Origin: Candidatus Kurthia intestinigallinarum
GTDB lineage: Bacteria > Bacillota > Bacilli > Bacillales_A > Planococcaceae
Reading direction: 5' to 3'
DNA length: 64,000 bases
Assembly: GCF_003991225.1 (NCBI RefSeq)
Contig: NZ_JTFC01000042.1
Location: 62,001 to 126,000, forward strand
Positions 26,943 to 37,010 of this stretch are shown here, one piece after another (position 1 is the first letter of the stretch; the number at the start of each line of letters is the position of its first letter). A model generated the notes under the pieces. That model saw only the letters and a list, made by a program, of their open reading frames with translations. It ran no database searches and was not told the DNA's origin. The position numbers were made by a program, and so were the translations under genes.

Positions 26943-27329
26943 ATGGGCGGTCCCACAGCAATGTATGCAGTTAGGTGTGACGACAATACATGGATGCAGA
27001 CGCAAAGAATTTCAATTTTTAATTCGGGCAATACGGCAGAGTTTCGTGCGGAGATTTGTCGGCAGTTACGCGCCAATCGCTATGCGGTGATTCACTATTC
27101 GGATGAGCTCGTTATTTTAGTTGATGAGCTCGCAGCTTACAAGGAACATCAACCGATTTGGTCAATTTGTCTACAAAATGGTACGCAAATGGATATTCCC
27201 GGAACCCTTTTCTTCTCGCGTACAAGTCCGACAGATCGAGGGGTTCAACTGATTAATATTCGTGCATCGGATATTTTTAATATTCGTTGCTTTGCGAATA
27301 TTTGTTTTAAAGGATGGACACAAGATTAA
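26943..27329 (+). CDS. hypothetical protein, 128 residues
   Basis: No domain recognised. The protein is soluble and mixed alpha/beta, with four cysteines (CDD, EICRQL, SICLQ, IRCFANICF) and no signal or membrane segment. GTG 26934 is upstream, but ATG 26943 is placed behind AAGGGTG. It stands alone between two terminators, convergent with the chemoreceptor gene. Codon use looks like the neighbours', which supports a real gene. Confidence 0.6.
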   Translation: MGGPTAMYAVRCDDNTWMQTQRISIFNSGNTAEFRAEICRQLRANRYAVIHYSDELVILVDELAAYKEHQPIWSICLQNGTQMDIPGTLFFSRTSPTDRGVQLINIRASDIFNIRCFANICFKGWTQD

Positions 27330-27370
27330 AAAGCAGGAGCCACGTCAATCGCGTGATTCCTGCCTTTTTT
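27328..27370. terminator. bidirectional intrinsic terminator
   Basis: Imperfect stem AAAAAGCAGGA / TCCTGCCTTTTT with inner CACG/CGTG pairing, between convergent genes. Confidence 0.85.
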
Positions 27371-27372
27371 AA

Positions 27373-29067
27373 TTATTGAATTTTAAAGAAATGCATTTCA
27401 CGTAATAAGGATTCTGCGCGCTGTGATAGCGATTCCGCGGCGGCGGTTACTTCCTGCATTGAAGCAAGTTGCTCTTCAGACGCAGCGGCTACGCTTTCTG
27501 AGTTGCCAGAAGCATCTTGTGATAGCGTCGCAATTTGTTGCATCGCATCGACGATATGCGTTGCTGAGGCAGACATTTGCTGTGCAACGGCTGTAATGTC
27601 CATAATTTGACCAGAAATATGGACAACCGCTTCATTAATTTTATTAAAGCCAGTACCGGCTTGTGATACAGCCTTCATACCGGCAGATACATCTTCTGAA
27701 CCGCGCGACATCGCCACAACCGCTTGTTTTGTATCGGTTTGAATCTCGGCAATTAATTTCGCAATATCATCGGCAGATTGTTTCGATTGCTCTGCAAGGT
27801 GACGCACTTCATCTGCAACGACCGCAAAGCCCTTACCATGCTCACCAGCACGAGCCGCTTCAATCGCTGCATTGAGTGCTAGTAAATTTGTTTGATCTGA
27901 GATGTCGGTAATGACACTCACAATATCAGCAATCGCCGCCGAACGGTTATTTAATGAGTGAATACGTTGTGCTGTATCATTCGTTGAGGTGCTAATTTGA
28001 CTCATCTGTGTAATGACCTGCTCGATAGATTGCTGTCCGATTTGCGCGATTTGTGTCGCATTGTCCGATAGCTCCGCAACTGAATGTGTTGCTTCGGCAA
28101 CGCGGGATACACCAATTGACATTTCTTCTAGTGCACGTTTATTTTCATCAATATATTCCTCTTGCATGCGCGAGCCTGATGCCACCTCTTGAATCGATGA
28201 GGTGATTTGTTCGGTTGCTTTTGATGTTTGGTCCGAGCTCGCCATTAATTGCTCAGATGACGACGCCACATGCTCACTACTTTCTGATACCGTTTGAACG
28301 AGTCCACGTAAATTTTCGACCATTTGATTAAAGGCTGTCGTTAAAGCACCCACCTCATCTTTTGAACGGATATCAAGTGTAGCTACAGTTAAATCACCAT
28401 TTGCGACACGCTGCGTTGCTTCTGTGACGCGCTTGATAGGCTCACTCATAATGCGTGCAAAAATCATACTTGCAAGCATTGCTGCAATGATTGCAATTGC
28501 TGTTAAAATAATCATAAAAATAAATACTTGTGACGTATGCTTGTTATTTAGCTCATTTTGCTTCTCCATATCCTCCGCTACTTTTGTTGCATATGTTTGC
28601 GCAGTTTTCATCATTTCTTGCCCAACAGGGTAGACCTTCATTTGCCAATAATTAATCGCTTCTTTTTCTGTACCACCATTTTTCACTAATGTATTCATGT
28701 CATCGAATTGCGTTTTAAAATCATTATTTAATGCTAATAAATGGTTCATCGTATCTTTGTCTTGCTGCTTAGTAATAAGTTGTTGCGACGTATGTAGACG
28801 TGTATCAATTTCATCTTTTGCCTTATTAAATTCTTCCTCATTTTTAAGTGCTGTTGATACAATCAAGCCACGCACGGATAATGACTGCTTCACAGATTCA
28901 CTAACGACAACCTGCATATTATTGCGGACTTGCCCTTCGTTATCAATTAGTTTTGAATACGAATCCGTTGTTGAGTGTAAGGAGTAAATGGAATAACCAA
29001 TCAATGCGCCAAACGCGATTGTAATACTTAATAACACAGTTAAAATCTTTGCTTTAATGCTTTTCAT
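27373..29067 (-). CDS. methyl-accepting chemotaxis protein
   Basis: 564 residues. One N-terminal membrane helix (about 8-28), an extracellular four-helix-bundle sensor (about 30-180), a second membrane helix (about 182-205), HAMP (about 206-258) and a long signalling coiled coil. The hairpin tip that binds CheA/CheW is intact ([20 protein letters not shown] at about 395). It reports an unknown external ligand to the flagellar motor. The start has GGAGGG at the proper distance. Confidence 0.95.
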   Translation of the reverse strand: MKSIKAKILTVLLSITIAFGALIGYSIYSLHSTTDSYSKLIDNEGQVRNNMQVVVSESVKQSLSVRGLIVSTALKNEEEFNKAKDEIDTRLHTSQQLITKQQDKDTMNHLLALNNDFKTQFDDMNTLVKNGGTEKEAINYWQMKVYPVGQEMMKTAQTYATKVAEDMEKQNELNNKHTSQVFIFMIILTAIAIIAAMLASMIFARIMSEPIKRVTEATQRVANGDLTVATLDIRSKDEVGALTTAFNQMVENLRGLVQTVSESSEHVASSSEQLMASSDQTSKATEQITSSIQEVASGSRMQEEYIDENKRALEEMSIGVSRVAEATHSVAELSDNATQIAQIGQQSIEQVITQMSQISTSTNDTAQRIHSLNNRSAAIADIVSVITDISDQTNLLALNAAIEAARAGEHGKGFAVVADEVRHLAEQSKQSADDIAKLIAEIQTDTKQAVVAMSRGSEDVSAGMKAVSQAGTGFNKINEAVVHISGQIMDITAVAQQMSASATHIVDAMQQIATLSQDASGNSESVAAASEEQLASMQEVTAAAESLSQRAESLLREMHFFKIQ

Positions 29068-29262
29068 ACAAACCCTCCATTCTTTTTTTGAAAATTCAAT
29101 TTATTATATATGAATAAAAAGAATCAGTCTATAGCAATCTTTATAATGGGTATTTTATTCTATTTTATCTATTTAATGATGACTTAGTATCCGCTTTTTT
29201 TAACGCTAGGGAGCAACCTATTATGAAAAAATACGTACTATGAAGAAAAGGTAGGGGATTTG

Positions 29263-29826
29263 ATGAAAAAATGGATTATTGGTCTACTTGTGGTCGTAGT
29301 CAGTATCGTAGGAGTGCTATTTGCCTGTGTCATGAGTGGTGCTAAAACGACAGCTAACGGACAAGCGAATTATATGATTATTTTAGGGGCCAAGGTGAAG
29401 GCGAGCGGAGAACCTTCATTAGCATTGAAGGAGCGCTTAGATGCGGCGGTACCTTATTTGAAAAAATATCCGCATGTGAATGTCATCGTCTCTGGTGGTA
29501 AAGGAGCCGATGAGCCGCAGTCAGAGGCAGTAGTAATGGCCAATTATTTAATCGCACATGGAATTGAGGCGACGCGTATTGTCAAAGAAGATGAGTCGAT
29601 GTCAACGACAGAAAATCTGCGCTACTCAAAAAAATTATTACCAAAAAATGAGACAGCGATTACGCTCGTTTCCAACGATTTTCATTTGTATCGTGCCGGC
29701 TATTTAGCGAAAAAAGAGGGCTTAACGGCCGATAGAGTGGCGGCAAAAACGCCTGAGTCCGTTACCGTACAACTGCATATTCGCGAAATGGCCGCTGTCG
29801 CAAAAACATGGGTAGTAGGTGAATAA
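29263..29826 (+). CDS. DUF218 (YdcF/SanA/ElyC-like) membrane-anchored protein
   Basis: 187 residues. An N-terminal membrane anchor (about 4-24) precedes a DUF218 domain with the usual ILGAKV, VIVSGGKGADEPQSEA and STTENLRYSKKLL blocks and the late SNDFHLYRA. Family members bind nucleotides or act in envelope polysaccharide metabolism (ElyC, SanA); the exact reaction is unknown. TTG 29260 precedes it, but ATG 29263 follows the GGTAGGGG site. Confidence 0.88.
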   Translation: MKKWIIGLLVVVVSIVGVLFACVMSGAKTTANGQANYMIILGAKVKASGEPSLALKERLDAAVPYLKKYPHVNVIVSGGKGADEPQSEAVVMANYLIAHGIEATRIVKEDESMSTTENLRYSKKLLPKNETAITLVSNDFHLYRAGYLAKKEGLTADRVAAKTPESVTVQLHIREMAAVAKTWVVGE

Positions 29827-29830
29827 GGAG

Positions 29831-29856
29831 AAATCGCTAACAATAGCGATTTTTTT
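29831..29856 (+). terminator. intrinsic terminator of the DUF218 gene
   Basis: Stem AAATCGCTA / TAGCGATTT with an ACAA loop and a run of seven T. Confidence 0.9.
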
Positions 29857-29863
29857 GTACAAC

Positions 29864-29944
29864 GAAAAACCGGAACCACGCCATAGCGCGATTCCGGTTT
29901 TTTTAATGCTCGATAGGAGACACGTATGTCAAGGCTTCCAATAC
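29864..29944 (-). repeat. intergenic hairpin element, copy C (shortened)
   Basis: Read on the minus strand it runs GACATACGTGT, TCCTAT, GAGCAT, then the hairpin AAAACCGGAATCGCGC / GGTTCCGGTTTTTCG. The same blocks in the same order occur at 38073 and 52028 (plus strand). This copy ends just after the hairpin and lacks the roughly 50-bp right part. It lies right after the brnQ stop and can end transcription from both sides. Confidence 0.8.
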
Positions 29945-29948
29945 GTGC

Positions 29949-31292
29949 TTATGCTTTTTTAAAAAGTGTGTAGACGTAGCCAAGTAATGCGCCGACGAAA
30001 GCCGGAACAATCCAGCCAAGTCCTAAGCTATAAAATGGCAGGAATTCGGCATAAAATGCGACGATGCTATCAAGGAAGTCGAGTTGTGCTGCTTTTACAT
30101 TCGGAATTAATGCCGTATAGGCATCCATAATACTGATGAAGAATGTAAAGAACATTGCGGTCGCAAATACGGCACGACGCGCTTTAAATAATGGTGCACA
30201 AAGCGCTAAAAGAATTAATACAATGGCAAGTGGATATAAGAACATTAATACCGGTACAGAGTACGTAATGATATTATTTAAACCAAAGTTGGCAATTGTA
30301 AATGATACGGCACATAAAATGAAGACGTACCATTTATAGCTAATGCGCGGGAATACTTCATGGAAAAACTCACTACATGATGTGATTAAGCCGATACTTG
30401 TTTTTAAACAAGCAAGCACGATGATGATGGCGAGTAAAATGGCGCCAAATGAGCCGAAGTAATGATCTGCCACTGCTGCAAAAATAAGTGCCCCATTTTC
30501 AAATGAGCCGATTGTGCCAACACTCATTGCACCCATATACGTAATGAAGCCATAAATGATACTCATTAGAAGAATGGCGAAAAGACCTGCTTTCCATGTT
30601 GTGTTAGCAATGGCTTTTTTATCGGTAATGCCTTGTTGCTTAATCGCATTGATGACAACGATACCAAAGGCTAGTGACGCAAGCGCATCAAGCGTGTTAT
30701 AGCCTTCTTTGAAGCCGCTAATAAAGGCATGGTCGATATAATCACCTACAGCACCTTGAAATGAGCTCATCGGCTTAATTACACTAATAATAATTAATAC
30801 GAATAAGAAAATTAAAAAGGCCGGTGTTAAATATTTACCGATATAATCCATGATTTTTGCGGGATTTAATGAGAAATAATAAACGATTGCAAAAAAGATG
30901 AAGCTAAATAATGCTAGAAATAATGTCAGATGTTCTGGTGCGATAAACGGCTCAAAACCAACTGTAAAAGGTACAGTCGCAGTACGAGGAATCGCAAAGA
31001 ATGGACCGATTGTTAAATAAAGCGCAACAGAGAATACAAGCCCAAATATTGGGTGTACGCGACTACCAAGGTCACGCAGACCATTACTACCTGTTAGGCC
31101 AATTGCTAAAATACCGAGTAATGGTAGTCCCGTTGCGGTCACGAGGAAACCGATTAATGCCGGCCAAAAGTTTTCGCCGGCCATTTGTCCAAGCTGAATA
31201 GGGAAGATTAAGTTCCCAGCACCGAAAAATAGCCCAAATAACATCGTGCCAATTAGTGCGTAGGTTGAAAATGAAACATTGTTTTTACTCAA
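29949..31292 (-). CDS. brnQ: branched-chain amino acid:cation symporter
   Basis: 447 residues, about twelve membrane segments, with the LIVCS-family stretches MLFGLFFGAGNLIFPIQLGQ and DALASLAFGIVVINAIKQQG. It imports Leu, Ile and Val with sodium or protons. The start is probably TTG 31292, seven bases behind AAGGG; a frame extends to 31328 without a ribosome site. A T-box-like leader with an Ile specifier precedes it. Confidence 0.92.
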   Translation of the reverse strand: MSKNNVSFSTYALIGTMLFGLFFGAGNLIFPIQLGQMAGENFWPALIGFLVTATGLPLLGILAIGLTGSNGLRDLGSRVHPIFGLVFSVALYLTIGPFFAIPRTATVPFTVGFEPFIAPEHLTLFLALFSFIFFAIVYYFSLNPAKIMDYIGKYLTPAFLIFLFVLIIISVIKPMSSFQGAVGDYIDHAFISGFKEGYNTLDALASLAFGIVVINAIKQQGITDKKAIANTTWKAGLFAILLMSIIYGFITYMGAMSVGTIGSFENGALIFAAVADHYFGSFGAILLAIIIVLACLKTSIGLITSCSEFFHEVFPRISYKWYVFILCAVSFTIANFGLNNIITYSVPVLMFLYPLAIVLILLALCAPLFKARRAVFATAMFFTFFISIMDAYTALIPNVKAAQLDFLDSIVAFYAEFLPFYSLGLGWIVPAFVGALLGYVYTLFKKA

Positions 31293-31368
31293 AAGAGTGC
31301 CCTTCTTTCTATAAAAGATTAGATACATACAAAGCGAGATAGATAACAGAAGGTAAGGTATGTCCTAA

Positions 31369-31640
31369 AATAATAAAAAGGAATCGCTACAATACGCAAT
31401 TCCTTTGGACATAATATGTCTAATTTGCCTCGTCAACAGCACTATAACATTGAAAGAATACATCAACTCGTTCAATAGCACTTCAATAACGTACAATCAT
31501 ACGCATTCCTTTTAACGGTAGACAGCCGGATACGCTTACTGAAATTCAGCGAATCTTCTCGGAGAGGATTTTCAATCAAATCGGTACACTGCCTTTCACC
31601 ATTTCAGCAGTTCTCTGTGCTACCTATCGGATGTACTCGT
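31369..31640 (-). promoter_or_regulatory. T-box-like leader of brnQ, probable Ile specifier
   Basis: On the minus strand: a stem I start AGAGAACTGCTG...GGTGAAAGGCAGTG, a likely specifier ATC (bases 31569-31567) in GAAAATCCTC, the stem I/III joining region ATCCGGCTGTCTACCGTTA, a weak match to the T-box motif (TAGTGCTGTTGACGAGG) and a terminator AAAGGAATTGC / GCGATTCCTTT with T run (31404-31369). The T-box sequence is poorly conserved, which lowers confidence. The Ile codon suits the transporter downstream. Confidence 0.7.
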
Positions 31641-31677
31641 TCTCGTCAATGAATTTGTATGCTCTATGTTGTGAATT

Positions 31678-31706
31678 ATCGTAACAAACTGATAATTCTA
31701 TGTCAA
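31678..31706 (-). promoter_or_regulatory. SigA-type promoter of the brnQ leader
   Basis: On the minus strand TTGACA (31706-31701), 17 bases, TACGAT (31683-31678), some 40 bases before the T-box stem I. Confidence 0.65.
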
Positions 31707-31886
31707 TAGTCATTTTATGTCTTTGAGAAAAAATAATAGGTCCAAAATCCTGCAAATTATTTTTAGGAAAAAATAGTGAGTAATAAGACCTTTTATTATA
31801 AAAAATATTTATTTAATAATGCTTATATAGTAAATTAGTATCAGATAAAAAATACTATAATCGACTTGAGAAGAAGGAGTATGAAA

Positions 31887-32126
31887 ATGATGAAAAAATG
31901 GGTATTTACATTATGTGGCGTGGCTCTTGTGACAGCTACACCATTGACAACAAGCGCAGCAACTGTGGAAGATCAAGCAGTCGTTGTTGAAACAAAAACA
32001 GAAAAAGTGACATGGAAACCGATGAGTGATAACGCTATTGCCAAAACGGATGAGGTAGCGATTACACCGGATAAACCGGCTACAACGAAAAAGACGACGA
32101 AGAAAAAATCGTCAAAGAAAAAATAA
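31887..32126 (+). CDS. small secreted Lys-rich protein
   Basis: 79 residues. A signal peptide with cleavage near TSAA (about residue 25) and a mature part of about 55 residues ending in a Thr/Lys-rich tail (KKTTKKKSSKKK). The basic tail could bind wall teichoic acid or DNA, which is speculation. Earlier ATGs at 31881 and upstream leave too little room behind AAGGAG; 31887 leaves seven bases. Confidence 0.65.
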   Translation: MMKKWVFTLCGVALVTATPLTTSAATVEDQAVVVETKTEKVTWKPMSDNAIAKTDEVAITPDKPATTKKTTKKKSSKKK

Positions 32127-32156
32127 CCCTTTCTCTTAAGTCGTGGCTATATAAAT

Positions 32157-32195
32157 AAAAAGTAGGTAGCGCAATGAGCGATACCTACTTTTTTT
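32157..32195. terminator. bidirectional intrinsic terminator
   Basis: Stem AAAGTAGGTAGCGC / GCGATACCTACTTT with one mismatch and a T run, between convergent genes. Confidence 0.9.
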
Positions 32196-32204
32196 AATAC
32201 ATTA

Positions 32205-35200
32205 TTATTCTTTTGATTCCCAAAGCATTAAATCATCTTCGGTAATCAGTGTTTTATCGACTAGTGGATCTGCTTGTTTCGCAAAGCGGTAATCGGTATT
32301 TTGAATCGCTTTTTGGACGATATTACGTACAAGGCCCGCATTGCCAAATGTTTCATCGCGGTATTCATACGCATTCATTAAATAAAATGAGAGCGCGCGT
32401 AAAGCCTGCTCGGAATAATGATAGCCAGATTGCTGTGCCATTTGCGTCGCAATAGTTAGCAACTGTTCCGGTGTGTAATCAGGGAAGTTTAGCCAATCAC
32501 GGAAGCGGCGCTGTAACCCTTCATTTTGATTAATAAATTGGGTCATTTTTTCGGGGTAACCGGCGATAATAACGACCATTTCATCGCGGTATTGCTCTAA
32601 ATAGTTTAGTAATGTATCGACGACGCGCTTGCCGACGTCTTCATTGCCATATTGAGCGAGCTGATAGGCTTCATCAATAAATAACACACCATGGCGCGCT
32701 CGCTGAATATAATGTTGCGTGAAGCGCTCGATATCACCGACATGTGGCCCGACGAGCATATCACGTGTTACTTCAACTAATTCACCACGTTCCACAATAC
32801 CGAGTGCCTCATAAATTTTCGCGATAATGCGTGCGACGACTGTTTTCCCAGTGCCAGGATGTCCTGTTAATACAAAATTCGTCGTTAAATGCTCGACACC
32901 TTTGTGCTCATCACGGTAGTAACGTGTCAGCTCAATTAGCTTAGTAACGGATTGCTTCACATTGTCTAGCCCAACGAGTGTGTATAATTCATCGAGTGCC
33001 TCTTGTAGCATGTCCTCTTGAATAGGAACGGTGAAATCGCGCTTTTGCGGGCTTGCCACAACGGTTTTTACATCATCAATCGTAATCGTTGAGAGCAGCT
33101 CCTTCGTCCATAATGTACGATCGATGTCCATACAACGTAGCTTTTGAGCAGTCACCATTTTTGCGACATCATTACGAACAGTCCGAGCATTGGCAAAATA
33201 GCTATCTTTTTTACGCCATAAGCGAATAAATTCCTTTAGTAGCGCCTCTTTTGCACGCGCATCAAGCGTTCGTTTTTGCTGCGTTAGCATATTATCAGCA
33301 ATCTGTACCATTTCTTCCGGTGTATAATCTTCAAAATGGAAAAACTGTGTAAAACGACTTTCAAAGCCTGGATTGCTTTTTAAAAAATGCTGCATTTCTT
33401 CAGGATAACCCGCCGCAATAACGACAAATTCCCCGCGATGTTTTTCCATTGCTTCCAATAGCACTTCAATTGCTTCAGAACCAAAATCCTTTGAGCTATG
33501 ACGGTTTGATAGCGCGTAGGCTTCATCAATGAATAAAATACCACCCATCGCCTCATCGATTTTCTCCTGCGTTTTTGGTGCCGTTTGCCCGATATAAGGA
33601 CCAACTAATTGCTCGCGATTTACTTGCACAACATGCCCTTTTTCGAGTAAGCCAAGCTCCTTATACAGCTTGGCTAAAATATGGGCAAAAGTTGTTTTCC
33701 CTGTCCCGGGGTTACCATATAATACCGTGTGACTTGCAATTGTTTGAATCGGGTCATCAAAGCCAAGCTCTGCCACTTCGGCATTAAACTGCGAAATACG
33801 TACAAGATCATGGAGCGATTTTTTGATTTTTGGTAAGCCCACTAATGCATCTAACTCTTTTAAAGCACTAATTTCCTGTGTTTTTGGGGTGCTAATTTTA
33901 AAGCGTACAGGGCCTGTAGAGGCAACCGTTTCACTTTCTTTTAAATAGTTACCGCGCGTATTGCCAGCGTAATCTGGCGTAATGAGTTGCACCGCTGTGG
34001 CGTCTTTTTTTTCGTATACCCCATACTGCTTATTATGCTCGAAGCGGCTATCTGTCACCGTTGCACTCGCATTTGAGTGAATGTAGAGACCATTACGCTC
34101 CGCATATTCTAAAATACTGCCGGTCATTTGTAGTGCTGCCATGCTCGCTACATAAATATTGTCATAGCCACTCGTCCGAATTGTCGTATGTTGTAAAATA
34201 CTATTGCTATTTTCCTTTAAGATGACGCCGTATTCTTTCGCATCGCTTAAACGGCTATTTGCGAGCGTCAAATCGCTATCATCGAGTGAAATATTGCTAT
34301 AGCCATTGAGCGCAATATCACAATTATCAATCGTTGCAACACTGCCTTCCTTTAGCCACACACCATGTTCAGTATTACGTTCAATCGTTGAATTTTTGAT
34401 ATGTAGCGTTGATTGACTACCGCCAACACCAGGATAACGACATTCGGAAACTTTACAATCATCCATCTCGATTGTGGCTTGCTCACGTGCCCACACACCA
34501 TTTTGATTGGCCTTTGTTAGCGTACAGCGCGTCATCGTTAGGCGACTACTTTTTTCCACAATTAAATGCGAAGCCTCCTGATTATTGAACTGACAATCGT
34601 GGATATTCGCTATTGCGCGGTCCTTTAACCACACACCGCTTTGTAAGCTATCAAACAAATCGCATGTCTCCATTTCAATTTCGCTCGTCTCCACACCGAC
34701 TGCCGGGTATTTATTACGGAATAGTTTTGACTGCTTGAGCGTTACTTTACTATTATCTGATATCCATAGCCCATTTTTAGCGGAATCATGCAATGTACAA
34801 TCAATGATACTGCCATCACTATTAATAAAGCATACATTTGAGCCTGCATTATCATTGAAATCACAGCCTGTCACATGCGCAATCGAACGCTTGGAAATAT
34901 ATAGCCCATCTGATGCGGAATGGTCAATGCGACAATCCTGTAAATTAATCATGGAATCAGCAAGCTCGATATTGGCATAAATATTATGCCCAATCGTACA
35001 ATCAAGCACCTGAGCCTTCGATTGATCTTTCATCCAAATGCCACATTGATTGGAATTTAGTAGCTGTGTCTGTTCAATAAAAAGTTGACTATGCGCGATG
35101 CTAATATTTGGCTTGGCATTATTGGATAATTCGCTTCGTGTAATGCTAATCACACTTTGATTTAGTGCCCATAGGCCGGCACCATCCTGACTATTTTTCG

Positions 35201-35789
35201 AGATGCTATCAGATAATGTGGTTTTGGTGCCGTCTACTTTAATGTTCGATTCGGCGGAGCGTAATACTTTCGAGTGATGCACTAATAGCTCACCATCAAT
35301 TGTTGAAATGCCAAGCTTTTTACAGTCTAAAATCGTGCTATGTTCAACTGTGACAGCTGCATGCTGACTATAAAGCCCAATGGTCGCACCATGAATGGTC
35401 GTACTTTGAATGATCGTTTGCGCCTTCGTAAAAATACCGTAGTCCCCACCACGGATTTGACATTGCAAAAATGTCGTAGGTGCAAAAATGTCAAGAGCGT
35501 TAGCTGCAGTAGGTTCAAACGTACAATTTGCAAAATACGGCGTGCCTTGTTCGACTGTCACAGTGGAATGGAAATGTATATTTTCAAAGCGCACATTGGC
35601 CTGTACGCGAATCGGTTGTTTAAAAATAGTTGCTTGTCCGCGGACACGGATGTTTTTCGCAATAGTTACTGGTTCTTGAAATTGTCCTGTAATGTCGATG
35701 GTATCGCCATCTACCGCTACTTCTAGTGCAGCGGCAATGGTTTTGTAGGGAGAAAAAGATTCTGTTGATACGATTAATGTTTGTCCCAC
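32205..35789 (-). CDS. giant protein: right-handed beta-helix fused to two CbbX/SpoVK-type AAA+ domains
   Basis: 1194 residues without signal peptide or membrane segment, so cytosolic. Residues about 1-610 are short beta strands repeating with a 45-residue period made of two rungs (GVWLKE...DNC, then NISL...NSRL), the pattern of a pectate-lyase-like solenoid. AAA1 has Walker A YGNPGTGKT (about 691) and Walker B ILFIDEAYAL (about 753). AAA2 has TGHPGTGKT (about 977) and VLFIDEAYQLA (about 1038). CbbX/SpoVK ATPases remodel other proteins. The helix could be a docking rod or substrate mimic. The start is GTG 35789, seven bases after AGGTG. The gene is alone in its transcript. Confidence 0.88.
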   Translation of the reverse strand: MGQTLIVSTESFSPYKTIAAALEVAVDGDTIDITGQFQEPVTIAKNIRVRGQATIFKQPIRVQANVRFENIHFHSTVTVEQGTPYFANCTFEPTAANALDIFAPTTFLQCQIRGGDYGIFTKAQTIIQSTTIHGATIGLYSQHAAVTVEHSTILDCKKLGISTIDGELLVHHSKVLRSAESNIKVDGTKTTLSDSISKNSQDGAGLWALNQSVISITRSELSNNAKPNISIAHSQLFIEQTQLLNSNQCGIWMKDQSKAQVLDCTIGHNIYANIELADSMINLQDCRIDHSASDGLYISKRSIAHVTGCDFNDNAGSNVCFINSDGSIIDCTLHDSAKNGLWISDNSKVTLKQSKLFRNKYPAVGVETSEIEMETCDLFDSLQSGVWLKDRAIANIHDCQFNNQEASHLIVEKSSRLTMTRCTLTKANQNGVWAREQATIEMDDCKVSECRYPGVGGSQSTLHIKNSTIERNTEHGVWLKEGSVATIDNCDIALNGYSNISLDDSDLTLANSRLSDAKEYGVILKENSNSILQHTTIRTSGYDNIYVASMAALQMTGSILEYAERNGLYIHSNASATVTDSRFEHNKQYGVYEKKDATAVQLITPDYAGNTRGNYLKESETVASTGPVRFKISTPKTQEISALKELDALVGLPKIKKSLHDLVRISQFNAEVAELGFDDPIQTIASHTVLYGNPGTGKTTFAHILAKLYKELGLLEKGHVVQVNREQLVGPYIGQTAPKTQEKIDEAMGGILFIDEAYALSNRHSSKDFGSEAIEVLLEAMEKHRGEFVVIAAGYPEEMQHFLKSNPGFESRFTQFFHFEDYTPEEMVQIADNMLTQQKRTLDARAKEALLKEFIRLWRKKDSYFANARTVRNDVAKMVTAQKLRCMDIDRTLWTKELLSTITIDDVKTVVASPQKRDFTVPIQEDMLQEALDELYTLVGLDNVKQSVTKLIELTRYYRDEHKGVEHLTTNFVLTGHPGTGKTVVARIIAKIYEALGIVERGELVEVTRDMLVGPHVGDIERFTQHYIQRARHGVLFIDEAYQLAQYGNEDVGKRVVDTLLNYLEQYRDEMVVIIAGYPEKMTQFINQNEGLQRRFRDWLNFPDYTPEQLLTIATQMAQQSGYHYSEQALRALSFYLMNAYEYRDETFGNAGLVRNIVQKAIQNTDYRFAKQADPLVDKTLITEDDLMLWESKE

Positions 35790-35917
35790 CGTTGCTCACC
35801 TCATGTTCTTCAAATAGGTCTAATCTTTCTATACCCCAACTTAATTTTAACGAAAACATGGTTGCCTTTTTCATATAGGGGAAACAGGTAGTATATCCAA
35901 ACGAGGGAGGAAGTAAA

Positions 35918-36355
35918 ATGATTCGTCAAGCAGAAAAAAATGAGGCCATGCGGGTCGCCGAGCTTGCTTTACTACTATGGCCAAACAATGATTTAGCAGC
36001 ATTTACAAAGGAATTTAAAACATGGATTGAGGATGACGAGGCATTGATTTTACTCGCGCTAGATCAAGATTATGCAGTTGGCTTTGCTCAGTGTCAGCTG
36101 CGTCATGAGTATGTGGAGGGCACCGATTCATCTCCTGTTGGTTATTTAGAGGGACTATATGTTAAGCAAGCGTACCGCATGAAAGGCATCGCGAATGAAC
36201 TCGTGAAGAGCTGTGAGCTTTGGGCTAAGGATAAAAAATGTCGCGAGTTTGCGAGTGATTGTGAGTTATCAAATGATGCCAGCATTAGAATGCATAAAAA
36301 GCTAGGTTTTACTGAGGCCAATCGTATCGTATGTTTTACAAAGACGCTGTGTTAA
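35918..36355 (+). CDS. GNAT acetyltransferase of the aminoglycoside 6'-N-acetyltransferase type
   Basis: 145 residues. The GNAT acetyl-CoA site is YRMKGIANELVKSCE (about 86-100), preceded by GYLEGLYV and followed by EFASDCELSND and HKKLGF, the combination seen in AAC(6') enzymes. Such enzymes acetylate the 6'-amino group of aminoglycosides; chromosomal homologues in bacilli may have other natural substrates. GAGGGAGG ribosome site. Resistance is inferred, not shown. Confidence 0.82.
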   Translation: MIRQAEKNEAMRVAELALLLWPNNDLAAFTKEFKTWIEDDEALILLALDQDYAVGFAQCQLRHEYVEGTDSSPVGYLEGLYVKQAYRMKGIANELVKSCELWAKDKKCREFASDCELSNDASIRMHKKLGFTEANRIVCFTKTLC

Positions 36356-36559
36356 CTGACGATGAACAGAAAAATGACTCATATGAAATCGTTTAGGCGC
36401 TCAGGAAGCGGGTTTTGACTACAACATAATTAAAAATAAGTGCCAAAATCCAGCTATTTTCATACGAAAAAATAAGCAATTACTAAATAACGTGTAAAAA
36501 GCTGTCAATGAAAATTTTTATTTACGATTTTTTATCAAATGATCATTATTTTTAAGTAA

Positions 36560-36805
36560 TGCAAAATACGGATTTTAACCGATAAAGAGCTAAAACGAGG
36601 CTGTTTTGGTGCTCTGCCGGGTGCTTTTGTGCTCGAAAATCAAGATGGAAACAAAAATGATGTCATTTATTTAACGCCCACGAAAATGCGCCATTATAAA
36701 GCACTGACAGCGAAGAAAGGGGGGCTTATAAATGCCCGAAATCGCATAAAATGGGTCGAAAATCGTCCTCTATGGGGTGTTTTTCGCCCGTTTTTAATTG
36801 CTTGA
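36560..36805 (+). pseudogene. possible start-less remnant reading frame
   Basis: The 655-bp gap 36356-37010 has no supported gene. Inside it a frame is open for about 81 codons after a stop at 36557, reading ILTDKELKRGCFGALPGAF and later DVIYLTPTKMRHYKAL, with no ATG and only a GTG 58 codons from the end that lacks a ribosome site. The composition is protein-like but I recognise nothing. A decayed gene fragment or chance are both possible. Confidence 0.3.
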
Positions 36806-37010
36806 ATGGACAAAAGTTAGTAATTATCGCCAAACATTTACTATTTATTTTTGATAAAATAGAATGTAGGCAAATAAATACGATTTTTATAGCGCTATTT
36901 TCTTAGAAATGACGCATATTTAAAATTAAGTCGTATCTAAAACACGCTATCTGAGGTAATCAGTTAGTTGTGATTGTTTATTTCAAAATAAACCAAAGGG
37001 GATACATAGA

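Noticed and set aside
34000-35700. DNA-level tandem repeat or CRISPR-like array
   Set aside because: The 45-residue periodicity is at protein level with diverged codons; there are no identical DNA repeats or spacers.
32205-35789. Secreted pectate lyase or surface adhesin
   Set aside because: The beta-helix repeats suggest this at first, but there is no signal peptide and two cytosolic AAA+ motors follow.
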